DNA of 64,000 nucleotides, from positions 1 through 64,000 of the forward strand of contig SFGN01000009.1 of NCBI GenBank assembly GCA_004556565.1, in the 5' to 3' direction. Position numbers and translations under genes: made by a program. Below, in pieces: positions 17,862 through 26,653 of the stretch; position 1 is the stretch's first letter, and each line of letters begins with the position of its first letter. The notes below the pieces were generated by a model. The model saw only the letters and a program-made list of their open reading frames with translations. It was not told the origin of the DNA and did no database searches. The DNA is from Lachnospiraceae bacterium (GTDB lineage Bacteria > Bacillota_A > Clostridia > Lachnospirales > Lachnospiraceae).

Positions 17862-17900
17862 CAGAAGGACAGATATCCAGTGCGGCCTTCTGTCCTTCTG
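17862..17900 (-). terminator. Stem-loop terminator after the lipoprotein gene
   Basis: Perfect 12-bp stem CAGAAGGACAGA / TCTGTCCTTCTG with a 15-base loop, directly adjoining the repeat unit at 17812-17855, so two stacked hairpins separate the lipoprotein gene from hisA. Confidence 0.6.
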
Positions 17901-17960
17901 CTGACTTACGGACGGAACAGGCTTACTCCATGTCTGTCCCGCAGTTTCCGTTTTGCCTGA

Positions 17961-18350
17961 CTATTTCACATTACTGTTCGTATTGTTTTCATTGCTGCTG
18001 TTCGTGCCGTCATCCGTGATATCATCAATGGCACGCTCCGTTCCTTCCAGCACATCATCCGCCGTATTGCTGATCACTCCGCCGCCATTATCATTCTGCG
18101 TAGTTCCATTATAATTTTCACCTGACGTTGCACCATTAACATTATCCTCTTCTTTGTAATTTTCTGTCTGATCACCTGCCGCATTCGTTCCTGTATTTGT
18201 CCCGTTGGTCGTTTCTCCTGTAGCCCCGTTGGTAGTCTCCTTATTTGTACTATTGTTTGTACCATCCACATTTCTATTTCCGCAGGCAGTTACGCTTCCG
18301 ACCACAGCAATACATGCCGTCAAAAGCAACAGTTTCTTGATTTTTTTCAT
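17961..18350 (-). CDS. Asn/Thr-rich low-complexity lipoprotein
   Basis: 129 residues with a charged N-terminus (MKKIKKLLLLTACIAVVG) and a lipobox ending VTAC, so predicted to be lipidated and held at the outer face of the membrane. The mature part is almost entirely Asn, Thr, Gly, Asp and Glu, with short repeats of the TNGTNTGTN type, then an acidic segment DDVLEGTERAIDDITDDG. No enzymatic motif. Start at 18350 is supported by GGGAGAG. Function unknown; it may be a spacer or cell-wall associated protein. Confidence 0.75.
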   Translation of the reverse strand: MKKIKKLLLLTACIAVVGSVTACGNRNVDGTNNSTNKETTNGATGETTNGTNTGTNAAGDQTENYKEEDNVNGATSGENYNGTTQNDNGGGVISNTADDVLEGTERAIDDITDDGTNSSNENNTNSNVK

Positions 18351-18458
18351 ATTAATCTCTCCCTTTCCGTAAATCATCTTACGAGAGTACTATTTGTATT
18401 TTCTCAGAGATTTATGTGTGGGAAGTTCTTCCATTTTTTCAGACTTTCAAAATTATCT

Positions 18459-19217
18459 TTATAAGCGGATGACATCGCCCATATCGTACATTCCTGCCGG
18501 CTGACCTGCCAGGAATTTTGCAGCTTCCACCGCACCTTTTCCGAACACGCTTCTTGAATATGCAGTATGGCGGAATTCAATCACTTCGTCTGTTCCCGCA
18601 AAAATAATTTCATGATCACCTACGATTGTGCCTCCCCGTACCGCGGAAATCCCGATTTCTTTCTTTTCTCTTTTACGGCGCACCTGACTTCTGTCATATA
18701 CATATTCATATTCATTGCCTAAAGCCTCATTTATCGAATCAGCCAGTGCAAGGGCCGTTCCGCTCGGTGCATCTACTTTCTGGTTATGATGGCGTTCAAC
18801 CAGCTCAATATCATACCCCGCCGGCGCCAGGACTTTCGACGCATCTTTTAATAATTTTAACAACAGATTAATGCCAAGAGACATATTAGCTGATTTCAGA
18901 ACTGCAATTTTCTCTGAAGCCGCTTTCATCTTGTCGAGCTGTCCTTCAGAAAGCCCTGTCGTACAGAGCACGACCGGAAGTCCTTTAGCAACACAGTAAT
19001 CTAACAGCCCGTCCACTGCTGACGAGTTGGAAAAATCAATAACAACATCCGCTTCCACATCACATTTATCTATGGAAGTAAAAACCGGATAAGAATTCTG
19101 AATCCCGTCGCAGCTGTCTACGCCTGCCACGATTTCTATCTGCTCATCCTGTTTTACCAGACCGGTAATCACCTGCCCCATTTTTCCGTTACAGCCATGC
19201 ATAATTACTTTCACCAT
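18459..19217 (-). CDS. dapB: 4-hydroxy-tetrahydrodipicolinate reductase
   Basis: Second dedicated step of the diaminopimelate/lysine pathway. The NAD(P)-binding motif is HGCNGKMGQ and the substrate/catalytic segment ERHHNQKVDAPSGTALAL contains the paired histidines and Lys. 252 aa, usual size. A TGGAGG is two bases before the ATG at 19223 but eight before the ATG at 19217, which is therefore chosen. A good promoter lies just upstream. Provides DAP for the peptidoglycan used by the class A PBP encoded later. Confidence 0.95.
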   Translation of the reverse strand: MVKVIMHGCNGKMGQVITGLVKQDEQIEIVAGVDSCDGIQNSYPVFTSIDKCDVEADVVIDFSNSSAVDGLLDYCVAKGLPVVLCTTGLSEGQLDKMKAASEKIAVLKSANMSLGINLLLKLLKDASKVLAPAGYDIELVERHHNQKVDAPSGTALALADSINEALGNEYEYVYDRSQVRRKREKKEIGISAVRGGTIVGDHEIIFAGTDEVIEFRHTAYSRSVFGKGAVEAAKFLAGQPAGMYDMGDVIRL

Positions 19218-19245
19218 CTTCATATCCTCCAATTCTGTTTCGTAA

Positions 19246-19274
19246 AGTATATCACGAATTATATCACAAGTGAA
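19246..19274 (-). promoter_or_regulatory. Candidate dapB promoter
   Basis: Minus strand -35 TTCACT (19269-19274) and -10 TATACT (19246-19251) with 17-base spacing, about 30 bp ahead of the dapB start. No lysine riboswitch was recognised in the 190 bp upstream. Confidence 0.5.
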
Positions 19275-19406
19275 GTTATTCCACTGCATCAGGGAACTTC
19301 CGACGGAGGCATTCTGCAGAACAAAACCCTCTCTTGCACCCGTGCACATCGTTACGCGCAGTGCTTGTTGAACATAATGTAAATCCGGGAAATTTCCTGT
19401 ATGATT

Positions 19407-19456
19407 AAAAAGGATATCACACTTGGGCAAATTCCTCAAGAAATGATATCCTTTTT
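19407..19456 (-). terminator. Rho-independent terminator after the SSB-like gene
   Basis: 13-bp perfect stem AAAAAGGATATCA / TGATATCCTTTTT with a 24-base loop. It lies between the SSB-like gene (stop at 19504) and dapB, and carries U-runs in both directions. Confidence 0.8.
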
Positions 19457-19503
19457 ATAATTCAGATGTTACAGTAAGCCGTAACTTCAGATTTCCCCAC
19501 TTA

Positions 19504-20142
19504 TCAGTCTTCCAGGCACTCCAGTTTGCTGACGGATACTTCATAGGCGGTCCTTGTCTCAGTCATTGTATCTGAAAGCTTCTTTACATAGTCCCTGCTC
19601 TGAATCCTTCCGAGAATCTGCACATGTTCCCCCACCTCGAACCCGGAAGCATAACGTGCATTTCTTCCCCAGCAGATACAGGGAATGTAATCGGATTTTC
19701 CATAAGGCCGGTTGACTGCCAGCAGCAGATCGGCAATTTCACGTCCCAGGGGTGTCTTTCGATATACCGGTTTTTTACAGATATATCCCTCCAGCAGAAT
19801 ATGATTTGTTTTCGCCCCGTCAAGCTCTTCTTCAATAAATTCTACTTCTCTCACAAATACAGATAATACAAGACGGTTTTTTTGTTCTTCATGACGGTTA
19901 TATGAACGAAACTGTCCGGTCGCCATAATAAATTCGCCGGTATAATCCTGCGTCACATCAATCAGCCTCTCTGAAATCATTAACGGAATCCGGTCTTCAG
20001 AATTGCTGAGCCGCCTTACCAGTACATCTACCATATAGAAACCTTCCCCGAACACCTCGTGGCTGTATGTAAACGGTGATGCCACTTCCCCCATGATAGT
20101 AACCTGGTTGTTTTCAATAATCTTATCTGACATAATTTTCAT
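19504..20142 (-). CDS. Two-OB-fold single-stranded DNA-binding-like protein
   Basis: About 210 residues with two successive beta-rich segments. The second (HILLEGYICKKPVYRKTPLGREIADLLL) carries the SSB-type signature, including TPLGREIADLLLAV and IPCICWGRNA, and ends in VQILGRIQSRDY. The first (VTIMGEVASPFTYSHEVFGEGFY) looks like a diverged OB fold. The acidic C-terminal tip typical of true SSB is absent apart from LECLED. Distinct from housekeeping ssb; probable role in DNA metabolism. Start is ATG 20142 or 20133: GAGG and GGGAG sites favour one each. Confidence 0.7.
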   Translation of the reverse strand: MKIMSDKIIENNQVTIMGEVASPFTYSHEVFGEGFYMVDVLVRRLSNSEDRIPLMISERLIDVTQDYTGEFIMATGQFRSYNRHEEQKNRLVLSVFVREVEFIEEELDGAKTNHILLEGYICKKPVYRKTPLGREIADLLLAVNRPYGKSDYIPCICWGRNARYASGFEVGEHVQILGRIQSRDYVKKLSDTMTETRTAYEVSVSKLECLED

Positions 20143-20386
20143 TCTCCCTTCCTCTGTGCGGTATTTTTGAGTCAATATTATTATTATGTAAGAAGTCCTC
20201 GCATTATAACCAATCCGGCGGACGAATCGCTCGACATCTTTCAAGCTTTGCCGTGACACAGGCTTAACCATAATAATATGTAACAGTTCATAGCGATTCA
20301 TACTTGTAAATTTTCTTTTTTGTGATAGAATGAAAAAGTTGTAACACTGAAATAATATTCCCATGAATCAGAAAAGAGTACAGATT

Positions 20387-22222
20387 ATGAAGACAAAACG
20401 AGAAGATGTTAGAAATATTGCAATTATTGCTCATGTTGACCACGGAAAAACAACACTGGTTGATGAACTGCTCAAGCAAAGCGGTGTATTCCGTGAAAAT
20501 CAGGAAGTAGCCGAGCGCGTCATGGATTCCAACGATATCGAACGTGAACGGGGAATTACAATTCTATCAAAAAATACCGCTGTAACTTATAAGGGAACGA
20601 AAATCAACATTATTGACACACCGGGACATGCGGATTTCGGCGGTGAAGTCGAACGTGTGCTGAAAATGGTTAACGGTGTGATCCTTGTCGTTGATGCATT
20701 CGAGGGTGCCATGCCGCAGACAAAATTTGTCCTGCGCAAAGCTCTGGAGCTGAATCTCCCGGTTATTGTATGCATCAATAAAATCGACCGACCGGAGGCA
20801 AGGCCGGACGAAGTTATCGACGAAGTTCTTGAACTGTTTATGGATCTGGATGCTTCCGATGAACAGCTTGACTGTCCGTTTGTATATGCGTCCGCCAAAG
20901 CAGGCGTAGCTGTTCTTGACCTGAGTGATGAAGAAAAGAACATGGAACCGCTTTTTGAAACCATCCTGAAATATATTCCCGCACCCGAAGGTGATCCGGA
21001 AGCACCGGCCCAGGTACTGATCAGCACGATTGACTACAACGAATATGTAGGACGTATCGGTGTCGGGAAAGTCGACAACGGTACAATTGCTGTGAATCAG
21101 GAAGTGATCCTGGTCAACCATCATGAACCGGACAAACAGAAAAAAGTAAAAATCAGCAAGCTGTATGAATTTGACGGACTGAACAAAATTGAAGTAAAAG
21201 AAGCTTCCATGGGTGCGATCGTAGCCATTTCCGGTATTGCGGACATTTCCATCGGTGATACGCTCTGCTCTCCGGATAATCCGCAGCCGATTCCGTTCCA
21301 GAAGATTTCCGAGCCGACAATCTCCATGCACTTTCTCGTAAACGACAGTCCGTTTGCAGGAAAGGAAGGCAAGTACGTCACATCCAGGCATCTGCGTTCA
21401 CGTCTGTTCCGCGAGCTCAACACCGATGTCAGCCTCCGCGTGGAAGAGACGGACAATGCCGACTGCTTTAAAGTATCCGGGCGTGGGGAACTGCATCTGT
21501 CTGTCCTGATCGAGAATATGCGCCGCGAAGGGTATGAATTTGCAGTCAGCAAAGCAGAGGTTCTCTACAAAACCGATGAGAACGGCAAAAAACTGGAGCC
21601 TATTGAAACCGCTTATGTAGATGTCCCGGATGAATTTACCGGTACTGTGATCGATAAGCTCAGTCAGCGTAAAGGTGAACTGCAGAGTATGGGAAGTTCC
21701 AGCGGCGGATATACCCGTCTCATATTCTCCATTCCCGCTCGCGGTCTGATCGGTTATCGTGGGGAATTTCTGACCGACACAAAAGGAAACGGGATCCTGA
21801 ATACGATTTTTGAGGGTTATGCGCCTTACAAAGGTGATATCCAGTACAGAAAGCAGGGGTCGCTGATTGCTTTTGAAGCCGGAGAAGCTGTGACATACGG
21901 TTTGTACAGTGCACAGGAGCGCGGAACGCTTTTCATCGGGCCGGGTGAAAAAGTTTACGCGGGCATGGTCATCGGCCAGAACGGAAAAGCAGAAGATATT
22001 GAACTCAATGTCTGCAAAACCAAGCATCTCACCAACACCCGCTCTTCCGGGTCTGACGAGGCACTGCGGCTGACTCCGCCTAGAATTTTAAGTCTGGAGC
22101 AGGCGCTAGATTTTATTGATACCGACGAGCTTCTGGAAGTCACGCCGAAAAACCTCCGAATCCGCAAAAAGATCCTGGATGCAAGATTAAGAAAGCGCAG
22201 CGCCATCAACGGGAAATCCTGA
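20387..22222 (+). CDS. typA: Ribosome-associated GTPase TypA/BipA
   Basis: Translation-factor-family GTPase (611 aa) linked to 50S assembly and stress. G1 AHVDHGKTTLVDELL, G2 with RGITILSKNTA, G3 DTPGHADFGGEVER and G4 NKIDRPEARPDEV are all present, followed by EF-G-like domains and the BipA C-terminal domain. The upstream ATG at 20363 has no ribosome binding site; ATG 20387 gives the common MKTKREDVRNIAIIAHVDHG start. Divergent from the SSB-like gene. Confidence 0.95.
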   Translation: MKTKREDVRNIAIIAHVDHGKTTLVDELLKQSGVFRENQEVAERVMDSNDIERERGITILSKNTAVTYKGTKINIIDTPGHADFGGEVERVLKMVNGVILVVDAFEGAMPQTKFVLRKALELNLPVIVCINKIDRPEARPDEVIDEVLELFMDLDASDEQLDCPFVYASAKAGVAVLDLSDEEKNMEPLFETILKYIPAPEGDPEAPAQVLISTIDYNEYVGRIGVGKVDNGTIAVNQEVILVNHHEPDKQKKVKISKLYEFDGLNKIEVKEASMGAIVAISGIADISIGDTLCSPDNPQPIPFQKISEPTISMHFLVNDSPFAGKEGKYVTSRHLRSRLFRELNTDVSLRVEETDNADCFKVSGRGELHLSVLIENMRREGYEFAVSKAEVLYKTDENGKKLEPIETAYVDVPDEFTGTVIDKLSQRKGELQSMGSSSGGYTRLIFSIPARGLIGYRGEFLTDTKGNGILNTIFEGYAPYKGDIQYRKQGSLIAFEAGEAVTYGLYSAQERGTLFIGPGEKVYAGMVIGQNGKAEDIELNVCKTKHLTNTRSSGSDEALRLTPPRILSLEQALDFIDTDELLEVTPKNLRIRKKILDARLRKRSAINGKS

Positions 22223-22328
22223 TACGGCAGGAATATCAAATTGTGCCAGGCAAAAACAGAGTAATCATAACTCCCCCCCGGATTATTGGTTAATTTGCCA
22301 GATTCCGGTATACAATATGTCCGTTCCG

Positions 22329-22337
22329 TGGTATAAT
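22329..22337 (+). promoter_or_regulatory. Extended -10 promoter of hpf
   Basis: TGGTATAAT, a consensus TATAAT (22332-22337) with the TGn extension, 33 bp ahead of the hpf start. No good -35 hexamer at 17 bp, as is common for extended -10 promoters. Confidence 0.5.
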
Positions 22338-22370
22338 AGTTACAAGTTTAAAGCAAAGGAGTTGAGCAGC

Positions 22371-22928
22371 ATGAAGTTTATTATCAGCGGCAAAAACATC
22401 GAAGTAACACCTGGGTTAAGAGACACCATCGAGCAGAAACTCGGAAAGCTCGAACGGTATTTTACTCCTGAGACAGAAGTCATTGTAACACTTAGCGTTG
22501 AGAAAGAACGGCAGAAAATCGAAGTCACTATTCCGGTCAAGGGCAACATTATCCGCTCCGAACAGACAAGCAGCGATATGTATGTATCCATTGATCTGGT
22601 GGAAGAAATCATCGAACGTCAGCTTCGCAAATACAAGAACAAACTGATTGCAAGAAGCCAGGGACATCCGACAGCTTCTTCTTCCGGTAACAGCTTTAAA
22701 AAAGAATTCTTTGAATCTGAAGATGATTCCGTAGAAGATGACAGCATCCGTATCGTACGTACCAAGAAATTCGGAATCAAACCGATGTATCCGGAAGATG
22801 CATGTGTTCAGATGGAACTTCTGGGACATAGTTTCTTTGTATTCTGTAATGCGGAAACTGATGAAGTCAATGTGGTATATAAGAGAAAAGACGGTTCTTT
22901 CGGTCTGATCGAACCGGAATTTTATTAA
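22371..22928 (+). CDS. hpf: Long-form ribosome hibernation promoting factor
   Basis: 185 residues: an N-terminal RaiA/HPF domain (MKFIISGKNIEVTPGLRD to about residue 100), a variable Ser/Glu/Asp-rich linker, and the C-terminal dimerisation domain (IVRTKKFGIKPMYPEDA to LIEPEFY). The long form dimerises 70S ribosomes into inactive 100S particles in stationary phase. AAAGGAG precedes the ATG at 22371 at nine bases. It has its own promoter, separate from typA. Confidence 0.95.
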   Translation: MKFIISGKNIEVTPGLRDTIEQKLGKLERYFTPETEVIVTLSVEKERQKIEVTIPVKGNIIRSEQTSSDMYVSIDLVEEIIERQLRKYKNKLIARSQGHPTASSSGNSFKKEFFESEDDSVEDDSIRIVRTKKFGIKPMYPEDACVQMELLGHSFFVFCNAETDEVNVVYKRKDGSFGLIEPEFY

Positions 22929-23012
22929 GTCACATCCCCACATTTTTTGTCATAAACAAATGAACGGATTAATACTGATTCGCATGAAATTGTACGATTA
23001 AACAGAACAGTA

Positions 23013-23074
23013 TAAAAAATAGGAGCTGTCGGGACAGGCATTAAAATGCCGGTTACGACAGTTCCTATTTTTTA
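23013..23074 (+). terminator. Bidirectional terminator between hpf and yigZ
   Basis: Long near-perfect hairpin: AAAAAATAGGA-GCTGTCG pairs with CGACAG-TTCCTATTTTTT, with a smaller GGCATT/AATGCC hairpin at the tip. U-runs occur in both directions, and the right arm overlaps the yigZ stop codon. Confidence 0.88.
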
Positions 23075-23725
23075 TGGAAATGATGTAACCATCATTTTCC
23101 CCTTTATTTTTGCAAATCTGCATTCCGCCTCACGCTCTATAACAGCCTGCCCGTTGGTAGCCTCTGTTATATCCGCAGCCAGTTTTTCCTCATCCGCCTC
23201 TGCAGTCAGAACTGTCAGGCATACATTCTCTCCATATTGAGAATCATATACGGCAATGCCCCTCTGCCCCAGAAGATATTGGATTTTCCCGAGTCCGGTA
23301 TAGTCTGTGGTAATTTTCAGTTTAAAACCGGAAACAACGGTAATAATGTTACTAAGGGCCAGCGCTTCCTGGGAAGCCTGCGTATAAGCCCTGACAAGTC
23401 CTCCCGTTCCAAGAAGCGTCCCTCCGAAATATCTTGTGACGATAATCAGCGTGTTATGGAGTTTCCTGCCCCGGATAACTTCCAGAATGGGCTTCCCGGC
23501 TGTCCCTCCCGGCTCCCCGTCGTCGGTAAAACGTTCAGTCACCTTCTCTTCTCCGATTACATAAGCCCAACAGTTGTGCCTTGCATCCCAGTATTGTTTT
23601 TTAGTTTTTTCAATAATTTCCAGAGCCTCTTCCTCTGACGTGACCGGAAAAACCTGTCCGATAAACCGGGATTTTTTCTCAGTGATTTCTGCATCGGCGC
23701 CCTGATATACTGTCAGATAATCCAT
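23072..23725 (-). CDS. yigZ: YigZ/IMPACT family protein (UPF0029)
   Basis: 217 residues. The N-terminal Impact domain has KKSRFIGQVFPV, HNCWAYVIGE, the DDGEPGGTAGKPIL signature and the RYFGGTLLGTGGLVRAY strand; the C-terminal domain is the DUF1949 ferredoxin-like fold. Bacterial members are implicated in translation/regulation but are poorly characterised. GAGGAG lies upstream of the ATG. Convergent with hpf. Confidence 0.9.
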   Translation of the reverse strand: MDYLTVYQGADAEITEKKSRFIGQVFPVTSEEEALEIIEKTKKQYWDARHNCWAYVIGEEKVTERFTDDGEPGGTAGKPILEVIRGRKLHNTLIIVTRYFGGTLLGTGGLVRAYTQASQEALALSNIITVVSGFKLKITTDYTGLGKIQYLLGQRGIAVYDSQYGENVCLTVLTAEADEEKLAADITEATNGQAVIEREAECRFAKIKGKMMVTSFP

Positions 23726-23892
23726 TCCTTATAACACTCCTCCTGTCAATCCACCGCAAAGCGTCCGTAAGGAATGTGCTTCGCTTCTATGTCCAGACTA
23801 CAACAAATGATTTTAAACTTCAAGATTTTCTTAATATTTTTATATAAATATTAACTTTTCAATTTTTCCTTTATTTAGATATATAAATTTGC

Positions 23893-23898
23893 TATAAT
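23893..23898 (+). promoter_or_regulatory. -10 element ahead of the class A PBP gene
   Basis: TTTGCTATAAT, an extended -10 (TGC-TATAAT), lies 30 bp upstream of the start codon in a very AT-rich leader. No clear -35. Confidence 0.45.
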
Positions 23899-23927
23899 AA
23901 ATGGAGCGAAAAAGGAGGTTGTTATTC

Positions 23928-26495
23928 ATGAATTATGGAAATGATAATCTTGAGAAGCGAAAAAAACATGTCGCCTCAAAAAAAAATATGAAAAAGAAAC
24001 GAGTCGGTGTCCGCTTTTTTAAAGCGCTTATCATCTGTCTTATCCTTGTCATGGTGATTGGCGCAGGAAGCGTTGCTTATTGCGCCAAGAGAATTATCGA
24101 TAACACTCCGACCGTTACTCCCGCTGATGTAAAGCCAAGCGGAATGACCACGTTTGTCATGTCAAAAGATGGAACTATCCTTGAAAAATTTTACAAATCG
24201 GGTTCAAACCGTGTATACAAAAGCATTGATGAGATTCCCGAATATCTTGCAAATGCATTTATAGCCATTGAGGACGAGCGTTTCCACGAACATAATGGAA
24301 TTGACTTGCAGGGTATCCTGCGAGCTTTTGTAAAAGGTGTCACTTCCGGAGGATTTTCGGAAGGCGCCAGCACGATAACACAGCAATTGATTAAAAACAA
24401 TGTATTTCCCAACTTCGTAGAAGAGAAGGATTTTTATGACAAGGTCGAGCGTAAGCTTCAGGAACAATATATCGCTCTTCAGATTGAGAAACAAATGACC
24501 AAGGATGAAATTCTGGAAGCATACATGAACACGATCAACCTCGGGCAGGGCTGCCTCGGTGTTCAGACCGCGGCAAAACGATATTTTAATAAGGATGTTT
24601 CCCAGCTGACTCTTTCCGAATGTGCAGTCATCGCAGGCATCACCCAGAATCCGACCGCTAACGACCCGGTCGTATACCCGGAGACAAATGCCAGACGCCG
24701 TAAACTGGTTCTGGGCAACATGCTGAAACAGGAAATGATCGCACAAGAAGAATATGACGAAGCTATGGCAGATCCGGTTTATGACCGTATTGTAGCATCG
24801 CCTCCTGTTGAAGATACCGAGCCTTACTCCTATTTTAATGATGAAGTATACGCTCAGGTCATTGAAGATCTTCAGGTAAGGAAAGGATTTACGGAAGCAC
24901 AGGCTTACAATGCTGTCCTAAGCGGCGGTCTTACAATTGTTTCCACACAGGATATGTGGATTCAGCAGATTTGTGATGAAGAAGTGGCAAACGAATCTTC
25001 TTATCCATTCGGCACTGAATATGGTCTGGAATATGCATTGACTGTCACACGGACAGACGGAACAGTAGAAAACTACAGCAAAGAAATGCTTGCGGAGTTT
25101 CTCAGGACCACATATGGAAAAGAGTATCCCCTGGTCTTCAGTTCCCAGGAAGATGCCTACAATGCTCTGACTGCTTTCAAGACCGCTATCGGTTATGTGG
25201 ACGGAGATATGTTTAATGAGCGCATTGACATTACACCGCAGCCACAGGTTTCTGTTGTAGTTATGGATCAATATACCGGAGAAGTTAAAGCAATGGTAGG
25301 CGGCCGTGGAGAAAAGACTTCCAGCCTTGCTCTGAACCGGGCAACGGATTCTACCCGGCAGCCGGGTTCCTGTTTTAAGATTCTTTCTGCATATGCACCT
25401 GCAATTGATGCTTACGGATACACACTGGCCACAGCTATTCCCGATGAAGGTCCGTTCAAATATGAAGGAAAAAATCAGTATGCGAATAACTGGGACGGAG
25501 TCTACCTCGGTTCCGCACGTGTCCGGTATGCAATTGAGCATTCAATGAATGTCTGTGCGCTAAACACCATCACAGATATCGGACCTGAAAATGCATATGA
25601 ATATTTGCTTAATTTTGGATTTACTACATTGGTAAATAACGACAATGAAGATTATCCGGGATTCAGCGATGCACAGCAGCCGACTGCGCTGGGCGGAATC
25701 ACCCGCGGCGTGTATAATCTGGAAATGACTGCGGCATATGCGGCAATCGCAAACGGCGGAACTTACATCAAACCGATTTTGTATACAAAAGTACTTGACC
25801 ATGACGGCAATGTCCTTCTTGATAATTCTGTTCCAGATTCCCACAGTGTTATCAAAGACACGACCGCAGCACTTCTGACAAGTGCGATGCAGGATGTTAT
25901 GACAATCGGTACCGGCGGTGACGCACATCTTGACAGAATGCCTGCGGCCGGGAAAACAGGTACGACCGAGCAGTCCACAGACCTCTGGCTGTCTGCATAT
26001 ACTCCATATTATACAGCTTCTGTATGGGGCGGTTATGACTGTAACAAGCCGATGAACAATATAAGTCAGAACTGGCATAAGACAATATGGAGAAACATTA
26101 TGAATCGGATTCATGAATCCTATCCATATAAAGACTTTACAATGCCTTCTACTATCCAAAGGAAAACCATCTGTACAGAAACCGGGCTTCTTGCAACAGA
26201 AGGCTGTCCTTCTCTGACTGAATATTTTGCTCCTGGAACGATTCCGACACGAGCCTGTGCAGGGCATAAGGTAGAGGAGAAAGAAGAAGACAAGGAGAAA
26301 GAAGATGGTGAAAACGGTGATAATACCGGCGGCGAAGGTACCGGCGGTGAAGGTAACGGTGGTGAAGGTACCGGTGGTGAAGGTACCGGCGGTGAAGGTA
26401 CCGGCGGTGAAGGTACCGGTGGTGAAGGTACCGGTGAAACGCCTCCTCCTTCCCCGGAGACTCCGACAACCGATCCTTCAGTTCCGGCTGCATAA
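23928..26495 (+). CDS. Class A penicillin-binding protein (PBP1A-like)
   Basis: Bifunctional peptidoglycan synthase of 855 aa. A basic cytoplasmic N-terminus is followed by one membrane segment (about residues 35-60). The glycosyltransferase domain (GT51) has the catalytic motif EDERFHEHNGID near residue 115 and EGASTITQQL. The transpeptidase domain has SxxK in RQPGSCFKI (about 480), SxN in EHSMNVC and KTG in AGKTGTTEQ (about 675). The C-terminus is an unusual linker of Lys/Glu residues followed by Gly-Glu-Gly-Thr-Gly repeats and a Pro-rich end. AAGGAGG precedes ATG 23928; upstream ATG 23901 is unsupported. Confidence 0.95.
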   Translation: MNYGNDNLEKRKKHVASKKNMKKKRVGVRFFKALIICLILVMVIGAGSVAYCAKRIIDNTPTVTPADVKPSGMTTFVMSKDGTILEKFYKSGSNRVYKSIDEIPEYLANAFIAIEDERFHEHNGIDLQGILRAFVKGVTSGGFSEGASTITQQLIKNNVFPNFVEEKDFYDKVERKLQEQYIALQIEKQMTKDEILEAYMNTINLGQGCLGVQTAAKRYFNKDVSQLTLSECAVIAGITQNPTANDPVVYPETNARRRKLVLGNMLKQEMIAQEEYDEAMADPVYDRIVASPPVEDTEPYSYFNDEVYAQVIEDLQVRKGFTEAQAYNAVLSGGLTIVSTQDMWIQQICDEEVANESSYPFGTEYGLEYALTVTRTDGTVENYSKEMLAEFLRTTYGKEYPLVFSSQEDAYNALTAFKTAIGYVDGDMFNERIDITPQPQVSVVVMDQYTGEVKAMVGGRGEKTSSLALNRATDSTRQPGSCFKILSAYAPAIDAYGYTLATAIPDEGPFKYEGKNQYANNWDGVYLGSARVRYAIEHSMNVCALNTITDIGPENAYEYLLNFGFTTLVNNDNEDYPGFSDAQQPTALGGITRGVYNLEMTAAYAAIANGGTYIKPILYTKVLDHDGNVLLDNSVPDSHSVIKDTTAALLTSAMQDVMTIGTGGDAHLDRMPAAGKTGTTEQSTDLWLSAYTPYYTASVWGGYDCNKPMNNISQNWHKTIWRNIMNRIHESYPYKDFTMPSTIQRKTICTETGLLATEGCPSLTEYFAPGTIPTRACAGHKVEEKEEDKEKEDGENGDNTGGEGTGGEGNGGEGTGGEGTGGEGTGGEGTGGEGTGETPPPSPETPTTDPSVPAA
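26325..26437 (+). repeat. 15-bp tandem repeat coding the PBP tail
   Basis: About seven and a half copies of a 15-bp unit close to GGTGAAGGTACCGGC, encoding GEGTG repeats at the PBP C-terminus. Copies differ mainly at third positions plus one Asn-for-Thr change. Slippage could readily change copy number between strains. Confidence 0.9.
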
Positions 26496-26542
26496 CTCCG
26501 AAAGTCCACCCGCCATTTTCTCATATGAATGACGTTCATAAT

Positions 26543-26597
26543 AAACAGCGGTTCATGTTGAGGATTCTGATATCCTCTAAACAAGAACCGCTGTTTT
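26543..26597 (+). terminator. Terminator between PBP and glcK (convergent)
   Basis: AAACAGCGGTTC pairs with GAACCGCTGTTT, with an inner GAGGAT/ATCCTC stem; a short T-run follows (TGTTTTCT). Located between the convergent PBP and ROK kinase genes. Confidence 0.85.
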
Positions 26598-26653
26598 CTA
26601 TACTTTCAAAACTTGTTTTTATACTGCTTTTTCCTTTTCACACTGTTTCTGCA

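Noticed and set aside
19224..19406. dapB leader considered as a lysine riboswitch or T-box
   Set aside because: No conserved L-box core or T-box sequence was found, and the only strong hairpin is the terminator of the upstream gene.
20567..21391. Antisense frame of 274 codons within typA
   Set aside because: Shadow of a strongly coding gene; no start signal or recognised domain.
26120..26584. Minus-strand frame coding Pro-Val-Pro-Ser-Pro repeats
   Set aside because: It is the complement of the PBP GEGTG repeat; no ribosome binding site or family match.
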